Notes under the pieces: generated by a model | Databases searched by the model: none | Seen by the model: the letters and a program-made list of their open reading frames with translations, nothing else | Told to the model about the DNA's origin: nothing | NCBI RefSeq assembly: GCF_022662335.1 | Contig: NZ_JAKNQJ010000002.1 | Coordinates: 62,001-126,000, forward strand | Source of the DNA: Sphingomonas sp. CROZ-RG-20F-R02-07 | GTDB taxonomy: Bacteria; Pseudomonadota; Alphaproteobacteria; Sphingomonadales; Sphingomonadaceae | Direction: 5' to 3' | Length of the DNA stretch: 64,000 bases | Made by a program: the position numbers and the translations under genes | Shown here: positions 54,185 to 61,405 of the stretch, piece after piece | How the letters are laid out: every line of letters begins with the position of its first letter | Position numbering within the stretch: position 1 is the first letter of the stretch

Positions 54185-54558
54185 GCCGGATCGGGCTCGA
54201 AACGCCACGCGGAAAAGAGGGGTTCACGCGAAGGCGCGGAGGCGCGGAGGTGTTCTGCGCACGGCAGCGTACCCCGATTCGACCCGCGACCAGAGTCCGC
54301 TGGCGTTCCTTCGACCCGTTCGCCCCGAGCTTGTCGAAGGGCCTGTTCCGACTGCGAAGACCAGCGTGGAGAGCGTGCTTCGACGAACTCAGCACGAGCG
54401 GATTTGGTGATCCGATCACGCTCACATCACCCGTTCGTGGGAAGGGGGCGACACAAATCCTAACGCCTCCGCGACCTCCGCGACCTCCGCGACCTCCGCG
54501 CCTGCGCGTGAACATGTCTCGATAGGTTTCGGCGAGACCGCAGCGTCGCGCAGCCGCG
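54185..54558. other. 374-bp gene-free interval holding a composite repeat
   Basis: Between the receptor gene and the convergent glutaredoxin gene there is no credible gene. The interval is filled by nested inverted repeats: outer arms at 54223-54250 and 54464-54512, inner arms at 54316-54341 and 54375-54401. A 9-bp tandem run lies in the right outer arm. Confidence 0.75.
54223..54512. repeat. composite nested inverted repeat (copy 4 plus outer arms)
   Basis: The inner pair CCGTTCGCCCCGAGCTTGTC... (54316-54341) and GTGCTTCGACGAACTCAGCA... (54375-54401) is the GAGCTTGTCGAAG family. The outer pair is TTCACGCGAAGGCGCGGAGG... (54223-54250) and its reverse complement at 54464-54512, where the unit CCTCCGCGA is repeated 3.9 times (54466-54500). 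Two dispersed families are nested in one element. Confidence 0.8.
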
Positions 54559-54807
54559 TCAGCCCTTGCCGAGATACGCCTCCAGCGCATCCAGCCCGCC
54601 GATGCGCTCGCCGTCGATGAACACTTGCGGCGTCGTCGCGACGCCTTCCTTGGCCTTGTATTCCTCCACCTCGTCGCGCGTGCGCAGGATATGGTCCTCG
54701 ACGGTGAAGCCCTCCGCCTGGAGCAACTGCTTGGCGCCGACGCCGAACGGGCAGGTATGGTCGGGAAGGACCATGCGATACAGCGTGGCGGTGCGTGACG
54801 AAGCCAT
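54559..54807 (-). CDS. glutaredoxin-like protein with CPFG site
   Basis: This 82-residue thioredoxin-fold protein has its redox cysteine at residue 19 in DHTCPFGVGAKQLL, with Gly instead of the second Cys (CPFG), and VATTPQVFIDGERIGGLDAL, the usual TVP-like and GG glutathione-binding parts. It resembles monothiol glutaredoxins of sphingomonads, which use glutathione to reduce mixed disulfides. GGAGAA precedes ATG 54807. It is divergent from the aminopeptidase P gene (135 bp). Confidence 0.88.
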   Translation of the reverse strand: MASSRTATLYRMVLPDHTCPFGVGAKQLLQAEGFTVEDHILRTRDEVEEYKAKEGVATTPQVFIDGERIGGLDALEAYLGKG

Positions 54808-54942
54808 GGTCGTTCTCCGGAAACGATGGGGATGCGGTGGGCTACGCACCGGCGCGCACGGTGGTTCCCTGTCCCGCCGCCGCCAAATCGGGCAAGGGGG
54901 TCGGACAGGCGTGCTCGCCCCCTCTTGATCCGAAGGTCCGTC

Positions 54943-56745
54943 ATGGTCTCCTCTTCCGAACGCCTCGCCGCCTTGCGTGCGCAGCTTGCCACGCAGCGTC
55001 TCGACGGCTTCGTCGTGCCGCTCACCGACGAGCATATGAGCGAATATGTCGGCGGCTATGCGCAGCGCCTCGCTTGGCTGACGGGTTTTCAGGGGTCGGC
55101 CGGCACCGCGGTGGTCCTGCCCGACGAGGCCGCGATCTTCACCGACGGGCGCTACACCATCCAGGTGCGCGAGCAGGTGTCGGGCGACGACTGGGCCTAT
55201 GTCGACGTGCCGGCGACGAGCGTGGCGGGCTGGCTGGCCGCGCATGCGCCCGCGGACAGCCGGATCGGCTATGATCCCTGGCTGCACACGCGCGCGCAGG
55301 TCGAGGCGATGCGCAACGGGCTGGCCGATCGCGGCGCGTCGCTGATCGCGACGTCGGCCAATCCGGTCGATGCGGTGTGGCACGATCGCCCCGCGCCGTC
55401 GGACGCGAAGCTCGTCGTCCATGCCGACGAATTGGCAGGCGCGAATTCGGCCGCCAAGCGCGCGATGATCGCGGACTGGCTGGCGGAACGGGACGCCGAC
55501 GCCGTGGTGCTCACCGCGCTCGATTCGATCGCCTGGGCGCTCAACATCCGCGGCGGCGATGTCGATCATACCCCGGTCGCGCTGTCCTATGCGATCGTCG
55601 GTGCGGATGGCGCGACCGATCTGTTCGTCGCGCCCGGGAAGATCGACGATGCGGTGCGCCAGCATCTGGGCAACGCGGTGCGCGTCCATGATCGCGCGGC
55701 GTTCGCCGGACGGCTGGGCGATTATGCGGGCAAGCGCGTGGCGGCGGATCCGGAGCGCGCGGTAGCGGCGATCGCCGACGCACTGGAAGCGGGCGGCGCG
55801 CGCGTGCTGCCGCTGCGCGATCCCGTGGTGCTGGCCAAGGCGATCAAGAACCCGGCCGAAGTCGCGGGCCACCGCGCCGCATCGGCGCGCGACGGCGCCG
55901 CGCTCACGCGCTTCCTGCGCTGGGTGTCGACCGAATGCGTGAAGGGCGGCCAGACCGAATTGTCGGCGGCGGCCACGCTGCTGGCGTTCCGCGAGGCGAC
56001 GGGGGTGCTTCGCGACAGCAGCTTCCCTACGATCTCGGCGACGGGGCCGCACGGCGCCATCCCGCATTATCACGTGACCGAAGAATCGAATGCGCCGATC
56101 CTGCCCGGCCAGCTCTTCCTGATCGATTCGGGCGGCCAATATGCCGACGGCACCACCGACGTGACGCGGGTGATCCCGATCGGCGCGCCCACGGCCGAGA
56201 TGCGCGACCGCTTCACCCGCGTGCTGAAGGGGCATATCGCGATCGCCACCGCCATCTTTCCCGATGGGACGATGGGCGGCCAGATCGATGCCTTCGCGCG
56301 GCGGCCGCTCTGGGAGGCGGGGCTCGATTTCGCGCATGGCACGGGGCACGGGATCGGCGCCTATCTGGCGGTGCACGAGGGGCCGCAGCGGATCGCCGCG
56401 CCCAATTATCCGGGCGGCGCCGCACTGGAGCCGCTGCGCGGGGGGATGATGCTGTCGAACGAGCCGGGTTACTACAAGGCGGGCGAATACGGCATCCGGA
56501 TCGAGAACCTGCTGCTGACGGTGCCCGCAGACGTGGCGGGCGGCGATCCGGGCCGCGCGATGCTGGGATTCGAGACGCTCACCTTCGCGCCGATCGCGCG
56601 CGATATGATCGATCCGGCCCTATTGACTCCCTCCGAGCTTTCATGGCTCAATGCCTATCACGCCAAGGTGACGCAGATCATCGGCCCGCAACTCGACGGA
56701 GAGGATGAGGCATGGCTCGTTGCAGAATGTTCGCCCATCGGCTGA
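54943..56745 (+). CDS. aminopeptidase P family metallopeptidase (M24B)
   Basis: This 600-residue protein has an N-terminal creatinase-like domain repeated twice (residues 1-300; EHMSEYVGGYAQRLAWLTGF) and a pita-bread catalytic domain. The ligands are in LFLIDSGGQYADGTTDVTR (Asp pair), FAHGTGHGIGAYLAVHEGPQ (His), SNEPGYYKAGEYGIRIEN (two Glu). It removes an N-terminal residue ahead of proline, with two manganese ions. The three-domain length is that of eukaryote-type APP1 and many alphaproteobacterial homologues. The start at 54943 follows the divergent glutaredoxin region. Confidence 0.94.
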   Translation: MVSSSERLAALRAQLATQRLDGFVVPLTDEHMSEYVGGYAQRLAWLTGFQGSAGTAVVLPDEAAIFTDGRYTIQVREQVSGDDWAYVDVPATSVAGWLAAHAPADSRIGYDPWLHTRAQVEAMRNGLADRGASLIATSANPVDAVWHDRPAPSDAKLVVHADELAGANSAAKRAMIADWLAERDADAVVLTALDSIAWALNIRGGDVDHTPVALSYAIVGADGATDLFVAPGKIDDAVRQHLGNAVRVHDRAAFAGRLGDYAGKRVAADPERAVAAIADALEAGGARVLPLRDPVVLAKAIKNPAEVAGHRAASARDGAALTRFLRWVSTECVKGGQTELSAAATLLAFREATGVLRDSSFPTISATGPHGAIPHYHVTEESNAPILPGQLFLIDSGGQYADGTTDVTRVIPIGAPTAEMRDRFTRVLKGHIAIATAIFPDGTMGGQIDAFARRPLWEAGLDFAHGTGHGIGAYLAVHEGPQRIAAPNYPGGAALEPLRGGMMLSNEPGYYKAGEYGIRIENLLLTVPADVAGGDPGRAMLGFETLTFAPIARDMIDPALLTPSELSWLNAYHAKVTQIIGPQLDGEDEAWLVAECSPIG

Positions 56746-56849
56746 TGGTGGTGGCCGCGGTGCTCGGCTTCGGCGCGGTGACGCTGCTCGGCGCGCACGA
56801 GGCGGCGTCCGCCGCGGTGACGCTGGGATCGATGATGGTCTATCGCTGA
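56712..56849 (+). CDS. possible 45-residue single-helix protein
   Basis: An open frame of 45 residues starts in the last codons of the aminopeptidase gene after GGAGAGGATGAGG and encodes MARCRMFAHRLMVVAAVLGF followed by a small-residue-rich segment ending SMMVYR. The centre is hydrophobic, so it would be a signal or single-span peptide. No family is recognised. Its last 10 bp overlap the convergent small gene at 56840-56968. It may be spurious. Confidence 0.35.
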   Translation: MARCRMFAHRLMVVAAVLGFGAVTLLGAHEAASAAVTLGSMMVYR

Positions 56850-56968
56850 TCCTCGCGCGGCGCCGGCGGGGCGGGGGGCGCATCGTCGCCCCGCGCCTGC
56901 GCCTTGCGCCGCTTGAGATTGGCCCGCAGCGCTGCCGCCAGCCGCTCGCTTCGTTCGTCGTCCGCCAT
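56840..56968 (-). CDS. small conserved-looking protein, basic helix type
   Basis: This 42-residue frame reads MADDERSERLAAALRANLKR, then RKAQARGDDAPP and a Pro/Ala tail. The R-S-E-R-L-A-A-x-L-R-A-N-L-x-R-R-K-A-Q-A-R core is a pattern I have seen in very small conserved proteins of alphaproteobacteria, so it is probably a real gene despite its size. Its function is unknown. The ATG is at 56968 and it ends convergent with the tiny frame at 56712. The promoter of the downstream tRNA lies behind it. Confidence 0.65.
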   Translation of the reverse strand: MADDERSERLAAALRANLKRRKAQARGDDAPPAPPAPREDQR

Positions 56969-56997
56969 GGAAAACCTGTAGGCTTGGTCGGTTCGCC

Positions 56998-57026
56998 TTG
57001 ACAACCGCGGCCGCCTCCGCTCTTAG
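56998..57026 (+). promoter_or_regulatory. candidate promoter of tRNA-Thr
   Basis: TTGACA at 56998-57003 and TCTTAG at 57021-57026 are spaced by 17 bp, ending 28 bases before the mature tRNA 5' end. The -35 is a perfect consensus and the -10 is weak. Confidence 0.55.
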
Positions 57027-57054
57027 CGCGGCTCCGTTGCCGCAAGCGACGAGT

Positions 57055-57129
<75 letters not shown>

Positions 57130-57208
57130 TTTTTTCCTGATATTTCCGCCCGTCGGCGGAACGAGGCCTCGAAACAGGCTGCTGACGATGGGTCGGATCA
57201 GCCCATTG

Positions 57209-57601
57209 TCAGCGCGCGAGGGCAACCTTCAATGATTTGAAATATCCTTTGGATCCGGGTCCGATCCAGAGTCCGATCGCGCCGCTTGCGGGCGGTAGTT
57301 TCAGGTCGTTGACGATCAGGGTCGGCGCGGTGGCATCTCCGACATGGAGCCGGGCGCGAGAGCCATTCACCACCCACCTCATCTTCGCCCACCATTCGGC
57401 ATCGAGGTCCACATAGGATTCATATTTGCGGGCCTGTTCGTTGCGAAGGCGCTCCCAGGGGTATTCGGGCGCCGCGATCGCGATCGCGTCGTTGGCGGAC
57501 GAAACCCTGTTGCTGCGCGAACGCACCTCCAAGACCCGCGCCTTTACCGAGCGCGCGCTGTCGGCGACGGGGTTGTGCCATGCGCCAGCATCGAGCTGCA
57601 A
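57209..57601 (-). pseudogene. C-terminal remnant of a concanavalin-like (keto-disaccharide hydrolase-type) protein
   Basis: The reverse frame of up to 130 residues contains YPWERLRNEQARKYESYVDL, then MRWVVNGSRARLHVGDAT and TLIVNDLKLPPASGAIGLWI, ending FKSLKVALAR. This order resembles the C-terminal half of the beta-sandwich domain found in DUF1080/3-keto-disaccharide hydrolase-type proteins. There is no signal peptide or N-terminal half; an in-frame stop lies 13 codons before the TTG that would be the first start. It meets a truncated LysR remnant on the other strand at about 57590, so both look broken. The family match is from memory of the pattern. Confidence 0.45.
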
Positions 57602-57855
57602 AGCCGCGCAACGATCCGCGAGGGGATTGCGCCGGGGCTAGGCGTCAGCCTGTTCTTCGCCACCGAATGTCTGCCTGACGATCGCATCGCCTATCGCCCG
57701 CTCGAGGGGCCGATGGGCGATTACCGCCTGCGCGGTTATCTGGTGTTTGAAAGCGCGCTGACGCGCAGCGCGATGACGCGCACGCTGCGAACGATGGTGA
57801 GCGATGTATGGAACGAGCCCTGGAGCGTCGGCCCGGTCGATCGGCCGGAGGGCCA
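57589..57855 (+). pseudogene. C-terminal remnant of a LysR-type regulator
   Basis: In the forward frame 57589-57855 reads ELQSRATIREGIAPGLGVSL, then FFATECLPDDRIAYRPLEGP and GYLVFESALTRSAMTRTLRT. The R-E-x-V/I-x-x-G-L-G-V-S pattern is the second half of the LysR effector-binding domain. The helix-turn-helix and first half of the effector domain are absent and no start codon is placed sensibly, so it is a fragment. It lies head to head with the reverse remnant at 57209-57601. Confidence 0.55.
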
Positions 57856-57991
57856 AAGCGGAGAAGGGGCACCTGCGCGTATTCCCCGCGACGGACATCG
57901 CCGCCGCTCCTTGCCTGACCGCCGCCGCCCGCTTACGCTCGGGGAATAAGCGCCGGCTTGCGTTCGGCGCGTGAGGACGAGGGGAGCGGCG

Positions 57992-59887
57992 ATGCGGCGC
58001 TGGGCGACGGTGTGCGCGGGGTTGCTGGTGGCGGTGCCCGTCGGGGCGGCGCAGCGCCCGGGCGTCGATACGGCGCGACCGGCGGCGGCCGGTGTGCCGT
58101 CCGACATCGTGGTGGTCGGCACCCGCAATCGTCCGAGCGGCTGGCGCGAGGCGGAGACCGGTCATGTGGTCATCCTGTCGGACGGGGCCGAGGCCGAACT
58201 GGTGCGGCTCGCGCGCAATGTCGAGCGGCTGCATTTCCTCCTGTCGGCGTTGACGGGGCGTGCGGATGCGCCGGACGATACGGTAAAGCTGCGCATCACC
58301 ATGATCGGCGACGTGCCCACCTTCCAGGCGCTCGATCTGCGCAACCTGCGCTGGCAGCAGGGTCCGTTCAACGACCTGTTCACGCTGTCGCGCTTCTACG
58401 ATCCGCGCAGCGACGGCGCGGTGATGGCGACGACGCGCGTCGACCAGCAGATCGCGATCGAGCGCACCACGGCGACGGCCGCTCAGGTGCTGTCCACGCT
58501 CCAGGCGCAGGGGCTGAACGCGGGCGGCGGCGCGCCATCGCCGGGCAGCGCGGCCGGCGGCAATCCGGCGGATGCCGCGGCGCTGCAAGGCGCGCTGATC
58601 GGCAGTTTCGCGACGGCGGGCATGCGGGGGCCCCGCGACCTGACGGTCGGCACCGGCGAGCGCACCATTCCCGTATCCGCCGAGAGCCTGCTCTATGCCG
58701 GCTATGCGCAACATTATCTGCTGACCTATTTTCCGGCCGCCTATCCGCGCTGGTATCTGGACGGCTTTGCGCAGATCTTCGCCTCCCTGGTGGTGCGCGG
58801 CGACACCGTGCTCGAATTCGGTCGCAGTCCCAAGGGCACGTCGGCGGTGCTGAACGCGTTCGGCGCCTTTCCGCTCGCCGACGTGCTGAGCGACAAATAT
58901 CTGACCGAGAATCCGCGGAAGACCGGCTGGACGCCGATCCATGCCTGGCTGCTGACGCATTTCCTGTTCTTCTCGGACACGCGTCGGCCGCAACTGCGCC
59001 GCTACCTCGCGTTGCGGGCGAGCGGGGCGGACGCGGCGACCGCAGCGGCCGCGTTCGGCGACCAGCGCCAGCTCGCCCGCGAGTTGCGCGCCTATTTCGG
59101 CGCGCGCAAACCCTATGAGCAGGTGACCTATCCGGCCGCCCGCAACGAGGAGCCCGCCGTCCGCCGCTTGACCGAAGGCCAGGCCGCGTTCGTCCGCGGG
59201 CGGCTCGAACTGGGCGCGCGAGTAACGATCCCCGCGGCGGCGCCCGCCGGTGCCGCCCCCGATGTGGCGCGCCGTTACGCGACGGCGCGCGCCGATGCGC
59301 TGGCGAGCCGGGATCGCTGGCTCGAGCGGCTGCACCGCGATGCCGATCGCTTCTCCGCCGATCTCGATGCGCAATTGCTGCTGGCCGAAGCCGAATGCCG
59401 GAGCGATCACGCCGCCGCCTGTCTCGCCGCCGCGGCACGGGCGACGGCGCTGGCACCGGACGACGACCGCGCCCAGACCTGGCGCGGGCTGGCGATGGCG
59501 CTCGCCGCGATCGATGGTCCCGCCGCCACGCGCGCGGCCGATCTGGCCGCGGCGCGGCGCGTGATCGTCGCGGCTAACCGCCGCGATCCGTCCGCCGTGG
59601 AACCGCTGCTCGCCTATCATCGCAGCTTTGCGGTCGCCGGCGAACCCGGGCCGGTCGCGGCGATCGATGGTCTGCAACAGGCGATGGAGGGCGTGCCGGC
59701 GGCGCCGGAGACGCGGCTTCAGCTTGCGACCGCGCTGGCCGCACGCGATCGGCGCGATGCCGCGCGGACGGTGGTCCTGCCCGTCGCGGTGGGTGCGTAT
59801 GACAGCCCCGAACGTCCGGCCGCGCAAGCGTTGCTCGCGCGGCTTCCCGGGCCGGCGGCGGCGAAGAGCCAAGAGGCGCTTCCCTAG
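57992..59887 (+). CDS. peptidase-MA-like secreted protein with degenerate zinc site
   Basis: This 631-residue protein has a signal peptide (residues 1-20, VCAGLLVAVPVGAAQ). The central part, LLYAGYAQHYLLTYFPAAYP then RWYLDGFAQIFASLVV, aligns by pattern with the HEYAHH...YPxWYxEGFAE core of gluzincin (peptidase MA/DUF1570-like) proteins, but His-Glu of the first motif and Glu of the second are replaced, so catalysis is unlikely. The C-terminal third is helical and repeat-like (TPR-type), with Ala-rich segments. GAGGGGAGC precedes ATG 57992. It stands upstream of a GH1 gene in the same direction, 53 bp apart. Confidence 0.6.
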   Translation: MRRWATVCAGLLVAVPVGAAQRPGVDTARPAAAGVPSDIVVVGTRNRPSGWREAETGHVVILSDGAEAELVRLARNVERLHFLLSALTGRADAPDDTVKLRITMIGDVPTFQALDLRNLRWQQGPFNDLFTLSRFYDPRSDGAVMATTRVDQQIAIERTTATAAQVLSTLQAQGLNAGGGAPSPGSAAGGNPADAAALQGALIGSFATAGMRGPRDLTVGTGERTIPVSAESLLYAGYAQHYLLTYFPAAYPRWYLDGFAQIFASLVVRGDTVLEFGRSPKGTSAVLNAFGAFPLADVLSDKYLTENPRKTGWTPIHAWLLTHFLFFSDTRRPQLRRYLALRASGADAATAAAAFGDQRQLARELRAYFGARKPYEQVTYPAARNEEPAVRRLTEGQAAFVRGRLELGARVTIPAAAPAGAAPDVARRYATARADALASRDRWLERLHRDADRFSADLDAQLLLAEAECRSDHAAACLAAAARATALAPDDDRAQTWRGLAMALAAIDGPAATRAADLAAARRVIVAANRRDPSAVEPLLAYHRSFAVAGEPGPVAAIDGLQQAMEGVPAAPETRLQLATALAARDRRDAARTVVLPVAVGAYDSPERPAAQALLARLPGPAAAKSQEALP

Positions 59888-59910
59888 GCTTTCCGTTTCT
59901 GACAAACGGG

Positions 59911-59925
59911 GGTGATAACGATAAC
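59911..59925 (+). promoter_or_regulatory. possible LacI-type operator upstream of GH1 gene
   Basis: GGTGATAACGATAACA just upstream of the GH1 start resembles half of the TGATAACGTTATCA-type sites used by LacI-family regulators of sugar genes. Only the left half fits well. No LacI gene is in the window. Confidence 0.25.
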
Positions 59926-59940
59926 ATGGGGAGAGGGGCG

Positions 59941-61368
59941 ATGGATCGGCGCGGGTTTATCAAAACGGGTCTGACGGCAGGCGCGACGCTGGCGGCGAGT
60001 GGCGGCGCGGCGGCGGCCGTCACCCGGCGACCGCTCGACACCGGATTTCCGCGCGATTTCATCTGGGGCTGCGCCACGGCCTCGTACCAGATCGAAGGCG
60101 CGGTGAAGGAGGACGGGCGCGGCGCGACCATCTGGGACGTGTTCTCGCACACGCCGGGCAAGGTCGCGAACGGCGACACCGGTGATGTCGCCTGCGACAG
60201 CTATCATCGCTATGCCGAGGACACGCGCCTGCTCAAGGATCTGGGCGTGGGCGCGTACCGGATGTCGATCGCCTGGTCGCGCATCTTTCCCGAAGGTCGG
60301 GGCAAGCCCAACCAGAAGGGCATCGATTATTACAACCGCGTGATCGACGGGCTGCTGGCGGCGAACATCACGCCCTATGTGACGCTGTTCCACTGGGACC
60401 TGCCCGCCGGGCTGCCCGGCGAATGGCGCAACCGCGATACCGCGCTCGCCTTTGCCGATTATGCCGGGTTCATGGCCGGCAAGCTGTCGGACCGGGTTCA
60501 CCGCTTCATGACGGTCAACGAGCTTCGGTGCTTCACCGATCTCGGCCATCTCCAGGGGATCCATGCGCCGGGGCTGAAGCTGCCGCCGGCCGAGGTCAAC
60601 CAGGTGCGCCACCACGGCGTTCTGGCGCACGGGCTGGGCGTCCAGGCGATCCGCGCGCATGCGAAGGCCGGAACGCAGGTCGGCATCGCGGACAACACCG
60701 TCATCTACACCCCCGTGATCGAGACGCCCGAGCATATCGCCGCCGCCAAGAAGGCGACGCGCCAGGAAAATGCGATGTTCCTGACCGCGATCATGGAAGG
60801 GCGGTATATGGACGAATATCTGGCGCAGGAGGGCGCCGCCGCCCCCAAGCCGCAGCCGGGCGACATGGCCGCGATCGGCAGCCCGCTCGATTTCGTCTCG
60901 CTCAATGTCTATGCGCCCGAATGGGTGCGCGCGGACGACGGGCCCAAGGGCTATGCCGTCGTTCCGCACATCGCCTCGTCGCCGCGCATGGCGTCGCCCT
61001 GGCTCGTGGTCGGGCCCGAAGTCGCTTATTGGGCCGTCCGCCAGGTCAGCGAACTCTGGAACCCCAAGGCCATCCTGATCTCGGAAAACGGCGCCTCGGC
61101 CGACGATCCCGTCACCAACGGCCGGATCGACGATGTCGACCGCGTGATGTACCTGCGCAACTATGTCGGCCAGTTCCGCCGCGCCGTCGCCGAAGGCTTT
61201 CCGCTCAAGGGCTATTTCCTCTGGAGCCTGATGGACAATTTCGAATGGGCGGACGGCTATACCAAGCGCTTCGGCATCCATTATGTCGACTTCGCGACGC
61301 AGAAGCGAACGCCCAAGCTCAGTGCGCAATGGTATCGCGAGGTGATCCGGCGCAACGCGCTGGTCTGA
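59941..61368 (+). CDS. GH1 family beta-glycosidase, Tat-exported
   Basis: This 475-residue glycoside hydrolase of family 1 opens with a twin-arginine signal (MDRRGFIKTGLTAGATLAAS). The mature enzyme has FPRDFIWGCATASYQIEGAV, FHWDLPAGLPG, the acid/base Glu in MTVNELRCFTD, the nucleophile Glu in ILISENGAS, and FLWSLMDNFEWADGYTKRFG. Both catalytic Glu residues are present, but the usual NEP is NEL. It likely hydrolyses beta-glucosides in the periplasm. The start at 59941 follows the GGGGAGAGGGG site. It shares direction with GH43 and the pseudo-peptidase. Confidence 0.92.
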   Translation: MDRRGFIKTGLTAGATLAASGGAAAAVTRRPLDTGFPRDFIWGCATASYQIEGAVKEDGRGATIWDVFSHTPGKVANGDTGDVACDSYHRYAEDTRLLKDLGVGAYRMSIAWSRIFPEGRGKPNQKGIDYYNRVIDGLLAANITPYVTLFHWDLPAGLPGEWRNRDTALAFADYAGFMAGKLSDRVHRFMTVNELRCFTDLGHLQGIHAPGLKLPPAEVNQVRHHGVLAHGLGVQAIRAHAKAGTQVGIADNTVIYTPVIETPEHIAAAKKATRQENAMFLTAIMEGRYMDEYLAQEGAAAPKPQPGDMAAIGSPLDFVSLNVYAPEWVRADDGPKGYAVVPHIASSPRMASPWLVVGPEVAYWAVRQVSELWNPKAILISENGASADDPVTNGRIDDVDRVMYLRNYVGQFRRAVAEGFPLKGYFLWSLMDNFEWADGYTKRFGIHYVDFATQKRTPKLSAQWYREVIRRNALV

Positions 61369-61405
61369 CGGGGATGCGCAGTACAGCCGAAGATCGGACG
61401 AACCG

